From: JBDTNQ01 sp039933635
GTDB lineage: Bacteria > Acidobacteriota > Vicinamibacteria > Vicinamibacterales > SCN-69-37
Length of the DNA: 40,744 nucleotides
NCBI GenBank assembly: GCA_039933635.1
Contig: JBDTNQ010000024.1
Location: 1-40,744, forward strand
Direction: 5' to 3'
Shown: one piece after another, positions 8,610 through 17,128 of the stretch
How positions within the stretch are numbered: position 1 is the stretch's first letter
Layout: every line of letters starts with the position of its first letter
The notes under the pieces: model-generated
Seen by the model: the letters and a program-made list of their open reading frames with translations, nothing else
What the model was told of the DNA's origin: nothing
Databases searched by the model: none
Translations under genes and position numbers: made by a program

Positions 8610-9389
8610 TCACAGAAGGTCGACGAAGCCCTGCGCGATTCGGTGCCATGCCGCGGTGTGGCTGATCGGCACGCGCAAGAACTGGCTCGCCAGGAGGGCA
8701 GCGCCGCCGATCCAGTAGGCCGGATGCACATGGCCGAGATGTTTGCGGTCGTGGAGCAGCGCCGGAACAAGGAGCAGATCTGCGATCAGGCCGGCAGGAA
8801 TCGTCACCAACACTGGCGGTGGTGCCACCGTTGCGCTCGGAGGCGTCGCGCCGATCGCCAGGATGAACAACCGGCCCACCGCAGCATTCAGCAGCGAAAT
8901 GGTCGCGATCAGGATCAAGCGCTTGTGTACATCCGTGCGCTTGACCTTAATCAGAGCAATCGCGAAGAGCGCCGCGAAGAAAAAGATGCCCGTGATCGGA
9001 ACAACCGAAAAGGCGCGAGCGGCATCGCCAAAGCCCGCCACGTCAGACTGCTTGATGCTGTTCACGGCAGCCGCGATGCCCACGCAGCACATCGCCGTCG
9101 CCCACGAGACGCCAAGCACACCAAACGCACGGTGTCGTGTGATCTGGCGCGTGGCGACCAGCCGCGACTGCACCACGAGGAGCGTCAGCCAGCCGTAGAA
9201 CACAAACGCATGCAGGTGCAGGATGGGCGCAACGTCGATGCGGCCCGTGACAAGCGGAATCCAGTAGGTTGGCGCGAACCCGATGATCGCCACCGCCAGG
9301 CATGCATACGCCATCCGTGAGTAAAACTCGTTTGTGGGCGTGGCAACGACCACAGGACGGGTGGCGGTGGCCTGGGCGCTGGTGCGCAT
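8610..9389 (-). CDS. Polytopic membrane protein of unknown function
   Basis: 259 residues with about seven hydrophobic segments, including MAYACLAVAIIGFAPTYWI, LHLHAFVFYGWLTLLVVQS and VVPITGIFFFAALFAIALI. Histidines sit in or near helices (HLHAF, TRHRAFG, HVHPAYW), which could hint at haem or metal binding, but no family was recognised with confidence. It resembles uncharacterised membrane proteins of the DUF2306-like kind only loosely. The start ATG has no ribosome site; instead a near-consensus TATACT lies 7 bases upstream, which suggests a leaderless transcript separate from the GH3 gene 59 bases upstream. Confidence 0.75.
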   Translation of the reverse strand: MRTSAQATATRPVVVATPTNEFYSRMAYACLAVAIIGFAPTYWIPLVTGRIDVAPILHLHAFVFYGWLTLLVVQSRLVATRQITRHRAFGVLGVSWATAMCCVGIAAAVNSIKQSDVAGFGDAARAFSVVPITGIFFFAALFAIALIKVKRTDVHKRLILIATISLLNAAVGRLFILAIGATPPSATVAPPPVLVTIPAGLIADLLLVPALLHDRKHLGHVHPAYWIGGAALLASQFLRVPISHTAAWHRIAQGFVDLL

Positions 9390-9396
9390 GGCGCGC

Positions 9397-9402
9397 AGTA
9401 TA
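9397..9402 (-). promoter_or_regulatory. Near-consensus -10 giving a leaderless start
   Basis: TATACT on the minus strand, 7 bases before the ATG at 9389. At this spacing the transcript would begin at or next to the start codon. No -35 is evident. Confidence 0.55.
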
Positions 9403-9448
9403 CCCCCGGCGCCTCAATCTTCGTCGAACCACTCGCCATCGGAGCCCC

Positions 9449-11794
9449 TTACTTCACCTCGAGCTTCACGTTCTGCAGCTTGTCAGAGTCCGCCCCCACC
9501 ATCACCGTGAACGTGCCTGGTTCGACGACGCGCTTCATGTCGCGGTTGATGAGCGAGAGCTCCTGAGGACCGAGTGTGAACGTGACGGTTTTCTTCTCGC
9601 CAGGCGCCAGCGTCACGCGCTCGAAGCCGCGCAGTTCCTTGATCGGCCTCGTCACCGAGCTCACATCATCGCGAATGTAGAGCTGCACGACCTCGTCGCC
9701 GGCCCTGGCACCGGTGTTCGTCACATCCACCGTCACGGTCGTCTGTCCCGCCGGCCCGATGGTCGCTGCGGAGAGCGCCGGCGCAGAGATCGAGAAGGTC
9801 GTGTAGCTGAGGCCGTGACCGAACGCCCACTGCGGGCCGCGCGGCATGTCGAGGTAGCCGCGGTACGACGTCGGCTTGCGGTTGTAGTACTCGCCGATCT
9901 GCCCCGTGTCGCGCGGGATGCTGATCGGCAGCTTGCCGCCGGGATTCACGTCGCCGAAGAGCACCTGCCCGATCGCCGTGCCGCCTTCCTGGCCGACGTA
10001 CCAGCTTTCGACGATGGCGTTGGCGCGCTCGGCGAGCCTGGGCATCGCCACGGGACGGCCGTTGACGAGGACCACAATCACCGGCTTCCCGGTTTGCAGC
10101 ATCGCATCGGCCAGTTCGTCCTGCTGACTCATCAGCGAGATGTTCGCGACATCGCCGAGGTGGTTGTCGGCCCACGCCTCGCGCGATGTCGCCTCGTTCG
10201 TGCCGATGACGAGCACGATCGCGTCGGCCGTCTTCGCGACGGTCGCAGCCGCCTGGATGCGCTCGCGGTTCTTGACGGGATCCGCGAGGTCAACCTTGTC
10301 ACGCGCCCATACCGGCTCGGACTCGGTGATGCGCACCCCTTCGGAGTACACGATCTTCACGTTCGGACCGGCCGCGGCGGTGATGCCCGTAAGCACATCC
10401 GTGCCTCGCCCCGGATCCTGCGAGTAGCCGCCGAGGTGCACGCCCTTCGCATTCGGACCGATCACGGCCAGCGTCGTGATGGCCGTCCGATTCAACGGCA
10501 GCGTATTGCCGCGGTTCTCGAGCAGCACGATCGCTTTCTTCGCCGCCTCGAGCGCCAGCGCCTGATCGGCGGGCCGATTCGACACGCGTTCGGCCGCGTC
10601 CACGTCGACGTAGCGATTCTCGAAGAGTCCCGCAAGGAACTTGGCCTTCAGCACGCGGCTCACGGACGCATCCAGATCCGTCTGCGCGATCCTGCCGGCC
10701 GCAATCAGCGCCGGGATCTCCTTGTACGCATCCGGATCCGGCAACTCGATGTCGACGCCCGCGGCGAACGCCTGCTGCGCGGCATCCGCCTTGTCCGCCG
10801 CGACGTGATGCTGACTGATTAACTGCGTGATCGCGTAGTAGTCGGAGACGACGATGCCCTGGAAGCCCCATTCTTTGCGAAGCACCTGATCGAGCAGCCA
10901 GCGGTTGACGTGCGACGGCACGCCGTCAATCTCGTTGTAGCTGGGCATGACGAAGAAGACGGGCGTCTGCTTCACCGCCGCTTCAAAAGACGTCATGAAC
11001 TCGGACCGCAGCAGCCGTTCGGGCACGAGCGCTGGCGCCGTGTTGATGCCACCCTCGTGCGAGCCGTGGCCCGTGAAGTGCTTCAGCGTCGCAAACACCT
11101 TGTTTGGCGCGAGCGGCAGGCTCGTGCCCTGATAGCCGCGAATCGCCGCGAGCCCCATGTGCGTGACCAGATAGGGATCCTCGCCATAGGTTTCCTCGAT
11201 GCGGCCCCACCGTGGGTCGCGTCCGAGATCGATCACCGGGCTCAGCACTTCCTGCACGCCGCGCGCGCGCGCCTGCTCGGCCGCCACGCTCATCACGCGC
11301 TCCAGCAGCGCCGGATCCCACGTGCTCGCCAGCGCCATCGGCACCGGGAACATCGTCGCCTTCGGCGCCACGAGCCCGTGGAGCGCCTCTTCGTGGAACA
11401 TCACCGGAATGCCGAGACGTGTGTTCTCCTTGACCCAGGTCTGGATCGCGTTCGTGAACTCGGCTTCCTGCCTGGGCGTGCGCGTCCGCGGGCCGTCGGC
11501 GCCCCCCTGAATTTCACTCGGGCGCGACAACTGTCCGAGCCCCTGTGCCAGCAGTTTCCCCGCCGTCGCGGGCGTGAACTGGCCGGCCGCGTCCTGGATG
11601 TCAGTCTTGGAGTTCCACACGCCAATCAGCTGCGCGGCCTTTTCCTGGACGGTCATGCGACCGAGCAGGTCGGCGACGCGCACGTCGACCGGCAACGCCG
11701 CGTTCATATACGGCAATGGCGCCTGTTGCGCGGTGACCAGAACCGAGCCTGTGAAGCCCAGAAAGACGAGCAAAACCGGCAGCATACGGCGCAT
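9449..11794 (-). CDS. Exported GH3 beta-glucosidase-like glycosidase (BglX type)
   Basis: 781 residues. A signal peptide (MRRMLPVLLVFLGFTGSVLV, cleavage near TAQQ) is followed by a complete three-part GH3 enzyme: the catalytic barrel with KHFTGHGSHEGG and the nucleophile Asp at about residue 318 in GIVVSDYYAI; the GH3 C domain (LAVIGPNAKGVHLGGYS); and a fibronectin-III-like end (QTTVTVDVTNTGARAGDEVV). This matches periplasmic beta-glucosidase/xylosidase enzymes; the sugar specificity is not readable. The start is the ATG with GGAG 8 bases upstream; the frame stays open further upstream, but that part has no signal peptide. It is divergent from a second GH3 gene, with a LacI-type palindrome over its -10. 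Confidence 0.93.
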   Translation of the reverse strand: MRRMLPVLLVFLGFTGSVLVTAQQAPLPYMNAALPVDVRVADLLGRMTVQEKAAQLIGVWNSKTDIQDAAGQFTPATAGKLLAQGLGQLSRPSEIQGGADGPRTRTPRQEAEFTNAIQTWVKENTRLGIPVMFHEEALHGLVAPKATMFPVPMALASTWDPALLERVMSVAAEQARARGVQEVLSPVIDLGRDPRWGRIEETYGEDPYLVTHMGLAAIRGYQGTSLPLAPNKVFATLKHFTGHGSHEGGINTAPALVPERLLRSEFMTSFEAAVKQTPVFFVMPSYNEIDGVPSHVNRWLLDQVLRKEWGFQGIVVSDYYAITQLISQHHVAADKADAAQQAFAAGVDIELPDPDAYKEIPALIAAGRIAQTDLDASVSRVLKAKFLAGLFENRYVDVDAAERVSNRPADQALALEAAKKAIVLLENRGNTLPLNRTAITTLAVIGPNAKGVHLGGYSQDPGRGTDVLTGITAAAGPNVKIVYSEGVRITESEPVWARDKVDLADPVKNRERIQAAATVAKTADAIVLVIGTNEATSREAWADNHLGDVANISLMSQQDELADAMLQTGKPVIVVLVNGRPVAMPRLAERANAIVESWYVGQEGGTAIGQVLFGDVNPGGKLPISIPRDTGQIGEYYNRKPTSYRGYLDMPRGPQWAFGHGLSYTTFSISAPALSAATIGPAGQTTVTVDVTNTGARAGDEVVQLYIRDDVSSVTRPIKELRGFERVTLAPGEKKTVTFTLGPQELSLINRDMKRVVEPGTFTVMVGADSDKLQNVKLEVK

Positions 11795-11837
11795 CGGTGT
11801 GACTCCGCGCGGCCGTGGCGGCCGCGGACTGGTTGAA

Positions 11838-11855
11838 TGTGGAAACGCTACCACA
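11838..11855. promoter_or_regulatory. LacI-family operator candidate between the two GH3 genes
   Basis: TGTGGAAACGCTACCACA is an 18-base palindrome with 7 of 9 pairs matched and the central CG typical of LacI/GalR operators. It also fits the CRE consensus closely. It contains the extended -10 of the minus-strand GH3 gene (TGG-TAGCGT read on the minus strand), so binding would block that promoter. It lies 132 bases before the plus-strand GH3 gene. No LacI gene is in the window, so the regulator would act from elsewhere. Confidence 0.6.
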
Positions 11856-11938
11856 TCGGGACGCGACGGAAGACCTGGCACACGCCGGACCAGGGCACCA
11901 GGGGACGACAGGGCGGAGCGAAGGGGAAAGGTTCGGCG

Positions 11939-11944
11939 CATAAT
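11939..11944 (+). promoter_or_regulatory. Weak -10 candidate for the plus-strand GH3 gene
   Basis: CATAAT matches five of six bases of the -10 consensus and lies 42 bases before the ATG, leaving a leader with a GAGGAG ribosome site. No -35 is visible. Confidence 0.3.
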
Positions 11945-11986
11945 CCCGCAACCGGCCCGACGTCGGGCGGGGACGAGGAGTGTTCC

Positions 11987-13846
11987 ATGGAGCGACGAGA
12001 GTTCTTGAGTGCGACTGGCGTGGCATTGGCAGCGATGAGCGTCGGAACGCGCGTGTCGGCGCTTCAGGCGTTCCAGCGGCCGGCGTCACCGTTCGCGCGG
12101 TTCGATGCGCAGGCGCGCGCGCTGCTTGGGCGCATGACGCTCGAAGAGAAGGTCGGCCAGATGGTGCAGGCCGAGTTCTCGGCGTTGAAGAATCCCCGAG
12201 ACGTCCAGATCTACTTTCTGGGCTCGCTGCTTGCTGGCGGCAACGGCGATCCGAAGAGCGGCAATACGCTCCTCGATTGGACCAACGCGTACGACACGTA
12301 CCAGGCGCTGGCCATCAAGACGCGGCTAGGGATTCCACTGCTGTTTGGCGTCGACGCGCTGCACGGTCACAACAACGTGCTCGGCGCTGTGATCTTTCCG
12401 CACAACATCGGTCTGGGCTGCTCGCGCAACGCGTCGCTGGTGGAACAGGCGGCACGCATCACCGCGGAGGAGATGCGTGCGACGGGCGTCAACTGGGCGT
12501 TCGCCCCATGCGTCACGGTGCCGCGCGACAAGCGGTGGGGCCGCACGTACGAAGGCTTCGGCGAATCGCCCGACCTCGCGCGGTCACTCGGTGAAGCCGC
12601 GGTGCGCGGACTGCAAACGGCGAATCTCGCGGGGCCGACGAGCGTCGCAGCCTGCGCCAAACACTTCGCCGGCGACGGAGGGACGACCTTCGGCACCGGC
12701 ACGCCCTTTCAGGATCGCCGCATGCTCGATCAGGGCGACACGCGCCTGTCGGAGACCGAACTGCGCGACTTCCACCTGCAGGGCTACATCGGCGCGATTG
12801 ACGCGGGCGTGGCCACCATCATGCCGTCGTACAACAGCTGGAACGGCGAGAAGGTGTCCGGGAGCAAGCGGCTGCTCACCGATATTCTCAAGCTGGGCAT
12901 GGGCTTCGGTGGGTTGCTGATCTCGGACTACAACGCAGTCGATCAATTGCCCGGCGACTACAAAGCGCAGATCGCACGGTCGGCCAACGCGGGCATGGAC
13001 ATGTTCATGGTGCCCGACAAATACGTGCAGCTGCATGGCCTGCTCCTCGCGCTGGCGAAGGAGGGCACCGTGCCGTTGACGCGGATCGACGACGCCGTCG
13101 TGCGGATCCTGCGCGTGAAGTTCGCCATGGGGCTGATGGGGGCGCGCCGAGCGCCGCTCGCGGATCGGACGCTGCACCGCTCGTTCGGTTCCGCGGCGCA
13201 TCGCGCCGTCGCGCGCAAGTGCGTCCAGCAGTCCGTCGTCCTTCTAAAGAACGACCCGCGCACGCTGCCTCTGTCGAAGACGCTCGCTCGCGTGCACGTC
13301 GCGGGACGCAGCGCCGACAACATCGGCAATCAGTGCGGTGGCTGGACGATCGACTGGCAGGGGAAGACCGGTGACGTGACGCCCGGCGGCACGACGATCC
13401 TCAACGCCGTCCGCCGGGCCGTCTCATCGTCGACACGCGTGACGACATCGGTGGACGGAACGGGCGCCGAGGGCGCGGACATCGCGATCGTCGTCATTGG
13501 CGAACTGCCGTACGCCGAGTTCATGGGCGATGTGCCGGAGCTCGCGCTGGCCGCCGAGGATGTCGCCGCCGTGCAGCGCATCTCGCGCGCAGGCACTCCT
13601 GTCGTGGTCGTGCTCATGTCGGGCCGACCCTTGCCGGTCGACCCCATCGTCACGGACTGCCGCGCGCTGGTCGCCGCGTGGCTCCCGGGCACGGAGGGCC
13701 AGGGCGTGACCGATGTGCTCTTCGGTGACGTGGCTCCGGTTGGCACGCTGTCCGTCTCGTGGCCTCGCGCCGGCCAGGGGCCTGTCAATGTGAACGACCG
13801 GACGTACGACCCGATGTTTCCTTACGGATTCGGACTGGGATACTGA
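11987..13846 (+). CDS. Tat-exported GH3 exo-glucosidase-like glycosidase
   Basis: 619 residues. The N-terminus ERREFLSATGVALAAMSVG is a twin-arginine signal. The GH3 barrel has KHFAGDGGTTFGTGTPFQDR, the form seen in barley ExoI-like and bacterial ExoP-like enzymes, and the nucleophile Asp at about residue 314 (GLLISDYNAVDQL). The C domain follows (VAGRSADNIGNQCGGWTIDW, WLPGTEGQGVTDVLFGD) and the chain ends at PYGFGLGY, without the fibronectin-like tail of the divergent GH3 enzyme. The likely role is release of glucose from beta-glucans or cello-oligosaccharides outside the cytoplasm. The start ATG has GAGGAG 6 bases upstream; the frame is open for another 50 codons upstream with no export signal there. 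Confidence 0.93.
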   Translation: MERREFLSATGVALAAMSVGTRVSALQAFQRPASPFARFDAQARALLGRMTLEEKVGQMVQAEFSALKNPRDVQIYFLGSLLAGGNGDPKSGNTLLDWTNAYDTYQALAIKTRLGIPLLFGVDALHGHNNVLGAVIFPHNIGLGCSRNASLVEQAARITAEEMRATGVNWAFAPCVTVPRDKRWGRTYEGFGESPDLARSLGEAAVRGLQTANLAGPTSVAACAKHFAGDGGTTFGTGTPFQDRRMLDQGDTRLSETELRDFHLQGYIGAIDAGVATIMPSYNSWNGEKVSGSKRLLTDILKLGMGFGGLLISDYNAVDQLPGDYKAQIARSANAGMDMFMVPDKYVQLHGLLLALAKEGTVPLTRIDDAVVRILRVKFAMGLMGARRAPLADRTLHRSFGSAAHRAVARKCVQQSVVLLKNDPRTLPLSKTLARVHVAGRSADNIGNQCGGWTIDWQGKTGDVTPGGTTILNAVRRAVSSSTRVTTSVDGTGAEGADIAIVVIGELPYAEFMGDVPELALAAEDVAAVQRISRAGTPVVVVLMSGRPLPVDPIVTDCRALVAAWLPGTEGQGVTDVLFGDVAPVGTLSVSWPRAGQGPVNVNDRTYDPMFPYGFGLGY

Positions 13847-13853
13847 CGCGCCT

Positions 13854-13862
13854 GTGCTACCA
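13854..13862 (+). promoter_or_regulatory. Extended -10 promoter of the small membrane protein gene
   Basis: TGC-TACCAT lies 36 bases before the chosen start, and the GGAGGT ribosome site lies in between. It follows the GH3 stop codon by only 8 bases, so the small gene may be transcribed on its own. Confidence 0.4.
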
Positions 13863-13897
13863 TGCGCCTCCACACCAACTATCGGAGGTCCATGCAC

Positions 13898-14281
13898 ATG
13901 CGATCTCTCGCCCTCTTCATCGCGTTGCTCGCCGTCGTCGTCGGGCTCATCGCGCTGGTTCGACCGGACGTCCTGCTCGCACTGGGCGAGCGGGTGATCA
14001 CGACAAACGGCCTGTACGGCATCGCTGCGCTGCGCGTGGCGGTCGGCCTTCTGCTTGTTCTCGTCGCGGGAGATTCGCGCACACCGACGCTGCTTCGCGT
14101 CCTCGGTGCGGTCGTCATCGTCGCCGGCCTGGCGCTGCCGATCCTGGGTGTCGAGCGGACGCGGGACATCTTTGTGTGGGAGACCGTTCATGGAGGGCTG
14201 CTGCGCGGCGCGGGCCTCGTGATCATCGCGTTCGGGGCGTTCCTCGCGTTCACGCTCAGTGGGCGTCGACGCCTGGGGTAA
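13898..14281 (+). CDS. Small four-helix membrane protein of unknown function
   Basis: 127 residues and almost entirely hydrophobic, with about four membrane segments: LALFIALLAVVVGLIALV, LYGIAALRVAVGLLLVLVAG, VLGAVVIVAGLALPILG and GAGLVIIAFGAFLAFTL. No family was recognised with certainty. The start was set by the strong GGAGGT at 13884-13889, which is 8 bases from this ATG but only 2 bases from an ATG at 13892 and downstream of another at 13862. It follows the GH3 gene by about 50 bases and converges on the lactate permease gene. Function unknown. Confidence 0.7.
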   Translation: MRSLALFIALLAVVVGLIALVRPDVLLALGERVITTNGLYGIAALRVAVGLLLVLVAGDSRTPTLLRVLGAVVIVAGLALPILGVERTRDIFVWETVHGGLLRGAGLVIIAFGAFLAFTLSGRRRLG

Positions 14282-14309
14282 GTGATCGCCCCAGGGCTCC
14301 AGCAATCAC
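14282..14309. terminator. Weak hairpin between convergent genes
   Basis: GTGATCGC pairs with GCAATCAC (one mismatch) around a 12-base loop, directly after the small membrane protein stop and 12 bases before the permease stop. There is no T tract. The loop contains CCAGGGCTCC, also found beside the hairpin at 18361, so this may hold a remnant of the same repeat. Confidence 0.35.
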
Positions 14310-14321
14310 GGGCACCATCGC

Positions 14322-15944
14322 TCACGGTATCCACGTCGGCAGCAGATACGCGTACACCATCGCAATCACACCGACCAGCACCACCAGCCCCACGCTGTGC
14401 TTCAGCATCGTGCGGAACAGCTTGCTCTCGTCGGAAGTCGCCATGCCGGTGGCGACGACGGCGACGGCGATGCTCTGAAGGGAGAGCATCTTGCCCATCA
14501 CGCCGCCTGAAGCGTTGACCGCTGCCGTAAGGATCGGACTGAGCCCCAGCGTCTGCGCGGTCACGACCTGCAGGTTACCGAACAGCGCGTTCGATGAGGT
14601 GACGCTGCCGGTGAGGACCACGCCTAGCCAGCCGAGCGTGGCGCTGAAGAAGGGAAACGCCGGGCCGCTTGCCGCAAGCGCCAGGCCGAGCGTGGACGTC
14701 AGTCCCGCGTAGTTCATCAGAAACGCCATCGCGAGCACCGACGAAATCGTCACCATCGGAAGCGCGAGTTGCTTCAGCGTCGCGCCGTAGATCGACGCCA
14801 TCTCAGCTGGTTTCACGCGCAGCGCCAGCGCCGCCGCAATCGCGGCCAGCACGCACGCGGTGCCCGCAGCGCTGAGCCAGTTGAAGACGAAGATCGCGGC
14901 ATACGGCGACGCAGCGGCCGTCACGGGCGGCACGCGCTGGACGAGGTTGTGCAGCGCCGGCACGGCGAGCCGGGACGTCGTCGTGTCGAGCCACGCCTTC
15001 ATCGGCGCGTAGCCCCAGAGCAACACGAAGACGACGAGGAAGGCGTAAGGAATCCAGGCGCGCAGCACCTGCGACGTCGTGTGGACGCGACGTTCGTGCA
15101 CCACCAGGTGATCGCCCGGCAGGCGGAACGTCTCCGCCGGATGCCACACCTTCATGACCGCCATCAGCGCCATGATCGACGCAATGGAGGCGAGAATGTC
15201 CGCCAGCTCCGGGCCGATCTTGTTCGACACGCCAAGCTGCACCAGCGCGAAGGTCAGGCCACACGCGAGGATCGCGGGCCACACGGCGAGCGCCTTACGC
15301 CAGCCGGCCATCACGACCACGAGGTAGATGGGAATCAGCATGCCGATCGGCGCAAGCACCCGGCCGGTCATCGCGCTCAGGTGCGCCATCGGCAGGCCCG
15401 TGATCTGCGTGAGCGTCACGATGGGGATACCAATCGATCCGAAGGCCACCGGTGCCGTGTTGCCGAGCAGGCAGAGGACGGCTGCGTAGAACGGCGGGAA
15501 TCCGAGCCCGGCGAGCATCGCGGCGGACACGGCCACGGGACTGCCGAATCCCGCGGCGCCCTCGATGAACGCGCTGAAGCAGAAGCCGATCAGCAGGAGC
15601 TGCAGACGGCGGTCCTCGCCCAACGCGCCGATGGAGTCCTTGATGATCTCAAACTGCTTGGTGTGAACGGCGACGCGATACAGGAGGATCGACGCGAACA
15701 CGATCCAGCTGATCGGAAACAGGCCGAAGGCGGCGCCGTAGGCCGCCGACGCAACGGCGAGCGTGATCGGCATCCGGACGATGGCGAGCACGACGACGAA
15801 GGTGGTGGCGAGCGCGGACAGTGCGGCGACCCAGCCAGGACGCCGCCGGATCCCGAGCAGGTAGAACAACACCACCAACGGCAGCAGGGCGATGAGCGCA
15901 GAGAGCCCGAGGCTGCCGCCAAACTCATAATTTTGGCGCCACAT
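14322..15944 (-). CDS. lldP: L-lactate permease (LctP family)
   Basis: 540 residues with about 12 or more membrane helices. The family signature FIEGAAGFGSPVAVSAAML is plain, along with the C-terminal SVTSSNALFGNLQ and ASGGVMGKMLSLQSIAVA blocks. Members import L-lactate, D-lactate and glycolate by proton symport across the inner membrane. The gene is divergent from two alpha-hydroxy-acid oxidase family genes, which supports lactate or another 2-hydroxy acid as substrate. The ATG has no ribosome site, but an extended -10 (TGA-TATCTT) ends 9 bases upstream, consistent with a leaderless or nearly leaderless message. Confidence 0.94.
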   Translation of the reverse strand: MWRQNYEFGGSLGLSALIALLPLVVLFYLLGIRRRPGWVAALSALATTFVVVLAIVRMPITLAVASAAYGAAFGLFPISWIVFASILLYRVAVHTKQFEIIKDSIGALGEDRRLQLLLIGFCFSAFIEGAAGFGSPVAVSAAMLAGLGFPPFYAAVLCLLGNTAPVAFGSIGIPIVTLTQITGLPMAHLSAMTGRVLAPIGMLIPIYLVVVMAGWRKALAVWPAILACGLTFALVQLGVSNKIGPELADILASIASIMALMAVMKVWHPAETFRLPGDHLVVHERRVHTTSQVLRAWIPYAFLVVFVLLWGYAPMKAWLDTTTSRLAVPALHNLVQRVPPVTAAASPYAAIFVFNWLSAAGTACVLAAIAAALALRVKPAEMASIYGATLKQLALPMVTISSVLAMAFLMNYAGLTSTLGLALAASGPAFPFFSATLGWLGVVLTGSVTSSNALFGNLQVVTAQTLGLSPILTAAVNASGGVMGKMLSLQSIAVAVVATGMATSDESKLFRTMLKHSVGLVVLVGVIAMVYAYLLPTWIP

Positions 15945-15953
15945 TAGGGCGGG

Positions 15954-15962
15954 AAGATATCA
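15954..15962 (-). promoter_or_regulatory. Extended -10 of the lactate permease gene
   Basis: TGA-TATCTT on the minus strand, 9 bases before the ATG. A transcript from it would start at or within two bases of the start codon. The rest of the 191-base divergent gap shows the opposite promoter, a degenerate hairpin and no clear LldR-type operator. Confidence 0.45.
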
Positions 15963-16033
15963 CGGCACCGGGTTCTCGTTCACGGCCCGGCCTCCTTGCC
16001 CGAAAACTTCAACGTCACAGATCAAAACAGGCC

Positions 16034-16062
16034 TTCAACTTTTGGCTGGTCACTGCTACGCT
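16034..16062 (+). promoter_or_regulatory. Promoter candidate for the alpha-hydroxy-acid oxidase pair
   Basis: An extended -10, TGC-TACGCT (16054-16062), has a weak -35 TTCAAC (16034-16039) at the ideal 17-base spacing. Transcription would start near 16069 and give a leader of about 67 bases that contains the degenerate hairpin at 16101-16123. Confidence 0.4.
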
Positions 16063-16100
16063 CTCCGCCTCGACCTTTCAGACAGGAGCGCGCCGGTGGG

Positions 16101-16123
16101 CTCTGGACCGTCAGGTCAGGGCA
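16101..16123 (+). repeat. Degenerate copy of the GGACC-TTCA-GGTCC hairpin repeat
   Basis: CTCTGGACC, loop GTCA, then GGTCAGGGC matches the repeat copies at 18361 and 32798 apart from one loop change and a missing C in the right arm. It lies in the predicted leader of the oxidase genes. Chance similarity in GC-rich DNA cannot be excluded for this copy. Confidence 0.35.
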
Positions 16124-16135
16124 GGCCCGTTGACC

Positions 16136-17128
16136 ATGCCCATCCCTCCCCGATCCGATCTCGTCAACGTCCTCGAATACGAGGACGCGGCGAAGGCCAC
16201 GTTGCCTTCGAACGTGCTCGCGCGCATCGCCGGCGGCGACCGCGCGCCATTCGATCGGATGACGCTCCGGCACCGGATCATGGCGCCCACCACCGATCTC
16301 GATCTGACCGTCGCGCTCTTCGGGGACACGATCGCGGCGCCGATTATCGTGGGACCGATCGCCGATCAGCGGCGCTTCCACACGGAGGCGGAACTCGCGA
16401 CCGCGCGTGGCGTTGCATCGGCGAAGACGATCATGGTCGTGAGCGCCGAACCATCCGCCTCACTCGACGACATCATCAAAACATCGGCCGCGCCGATTTG
16501 GGCGCAGGTGTTCGCCACGGCGCTCAACGCGAAGGACGCCGTGGCACACGCGACGGCGGCTAGGTGCCGGGCCGTGTGCCTCACCGTCAGGGCCGGCGCA
16601 TCAGCCTCGGCGCGAGCACCGGTACCACCTTCTGTGCCGATACCCTGGTCCGTCGTGGGTGACCTGATTCATGCGACGTCGGTGCCGGTGATCGTCAAGG
16701 GGATCATGAGCGTCGAGGATGCGCGCGAGGCCGTCGAGCATGGAGCCAAGGGGCTCATCGTGTCCAGCTATCAGGGCGGGCCGAGCACGACGGGCGTTCC
16801 CCCTATCCTCTCGCTGGGCGCCATCGTCGAGGCCGTCGACGATCGTGTGCCGGTGATGGTGGACGGCAGCTTCCGGCGCGGGACCGACGTCGTCAAGGCG
16901 CTCGCCTTGGGCGCGCGGGCCGTGCTCGTGGGCCGGCCCGTGATGTGGGGTCTCGCCGCGTACGGCGCGGACGGTGTGCAGGGCGTTGTCGAGATGCTGC
17001 AGACCGAGCTCGCGCGGTACATGTGCATGTGCGGCAAGGCGACGCTCGCAGAGCTCGCGCCGGATGTCGTTCGACTGCACGCGGTTCGAGCGCCGCGGCC
17101 CGCGACGAGGACGACCACCCGTGGCTGA
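16136..17128 (+). CDS. FMN-dependent alpha-hydroxy-acid oxidase family protein, probable pseudoenzyme
   Basis: 330 residues, shorter than the usual 350-390. The TIM-barrel frame and FMN phosphate site are kept (VIVKGIMSVEDA, MVDGSFRRGTDVVKALALGA, VLVGRPVMWGLAAYG). The catalytic residues are not: the substrate Tyr block reads QVFA instead of Q-Y; the Asp of the TVD motif is Arg (LTVRAG); and the catalytic His/Arg motif SNHGGR reads SSYQGGP near residues 210-216. It is therefore unlikely to oxidise 2-hydroxy acids by the normal mechanism. It overlaps the next gene, a canonical homologue, by 8 bases, so the two products are probably made together. ATG 16136 is preferred over TTG 16130. No signal peptide is seen. 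Confidence 0.85.
   Translation: MPIPPRSDLVNVLEYEDAAKATLPSNVLARIAGGDRAPFDRMTLRHRIMAPTTDLDLTVALFGDTIAAPIIVGPIADQRRFHTEAELATARGVASAKTIMVVSAEPSASLDDIIKTSAAPIWAQVFATALNAKDAVAHATAARCRAVCLTVRAGASASARAPVPPSVPIPWSVVGDLIHATSVPVIVKGIMSVEDAREAVEHGAKGLIVSSYQGGPSTTGVPPILSLGAIVEAVDDRVPVMVDGSFRRGTDVVKALALGARAVLVGRPVMWGLAAYGADGVQGVVEMLQTELARYMCMCGKATLAELAPDVVRLHAVRAPRPATRTTTRG

Noticed and set aside
9302..10822. 506-codon plus-strand open frame opposite the first GH3 gene
   Set aside because: Arg/His-rich translation with no domain pattern; the minus-strand GH3 enzyme is complete.
16040..16056. TGGTCAC as an LldR/FadR-type operator between the lactate permease and oxidases
   Set aside because: Only one half-site is visible and no matching inverted half follows.
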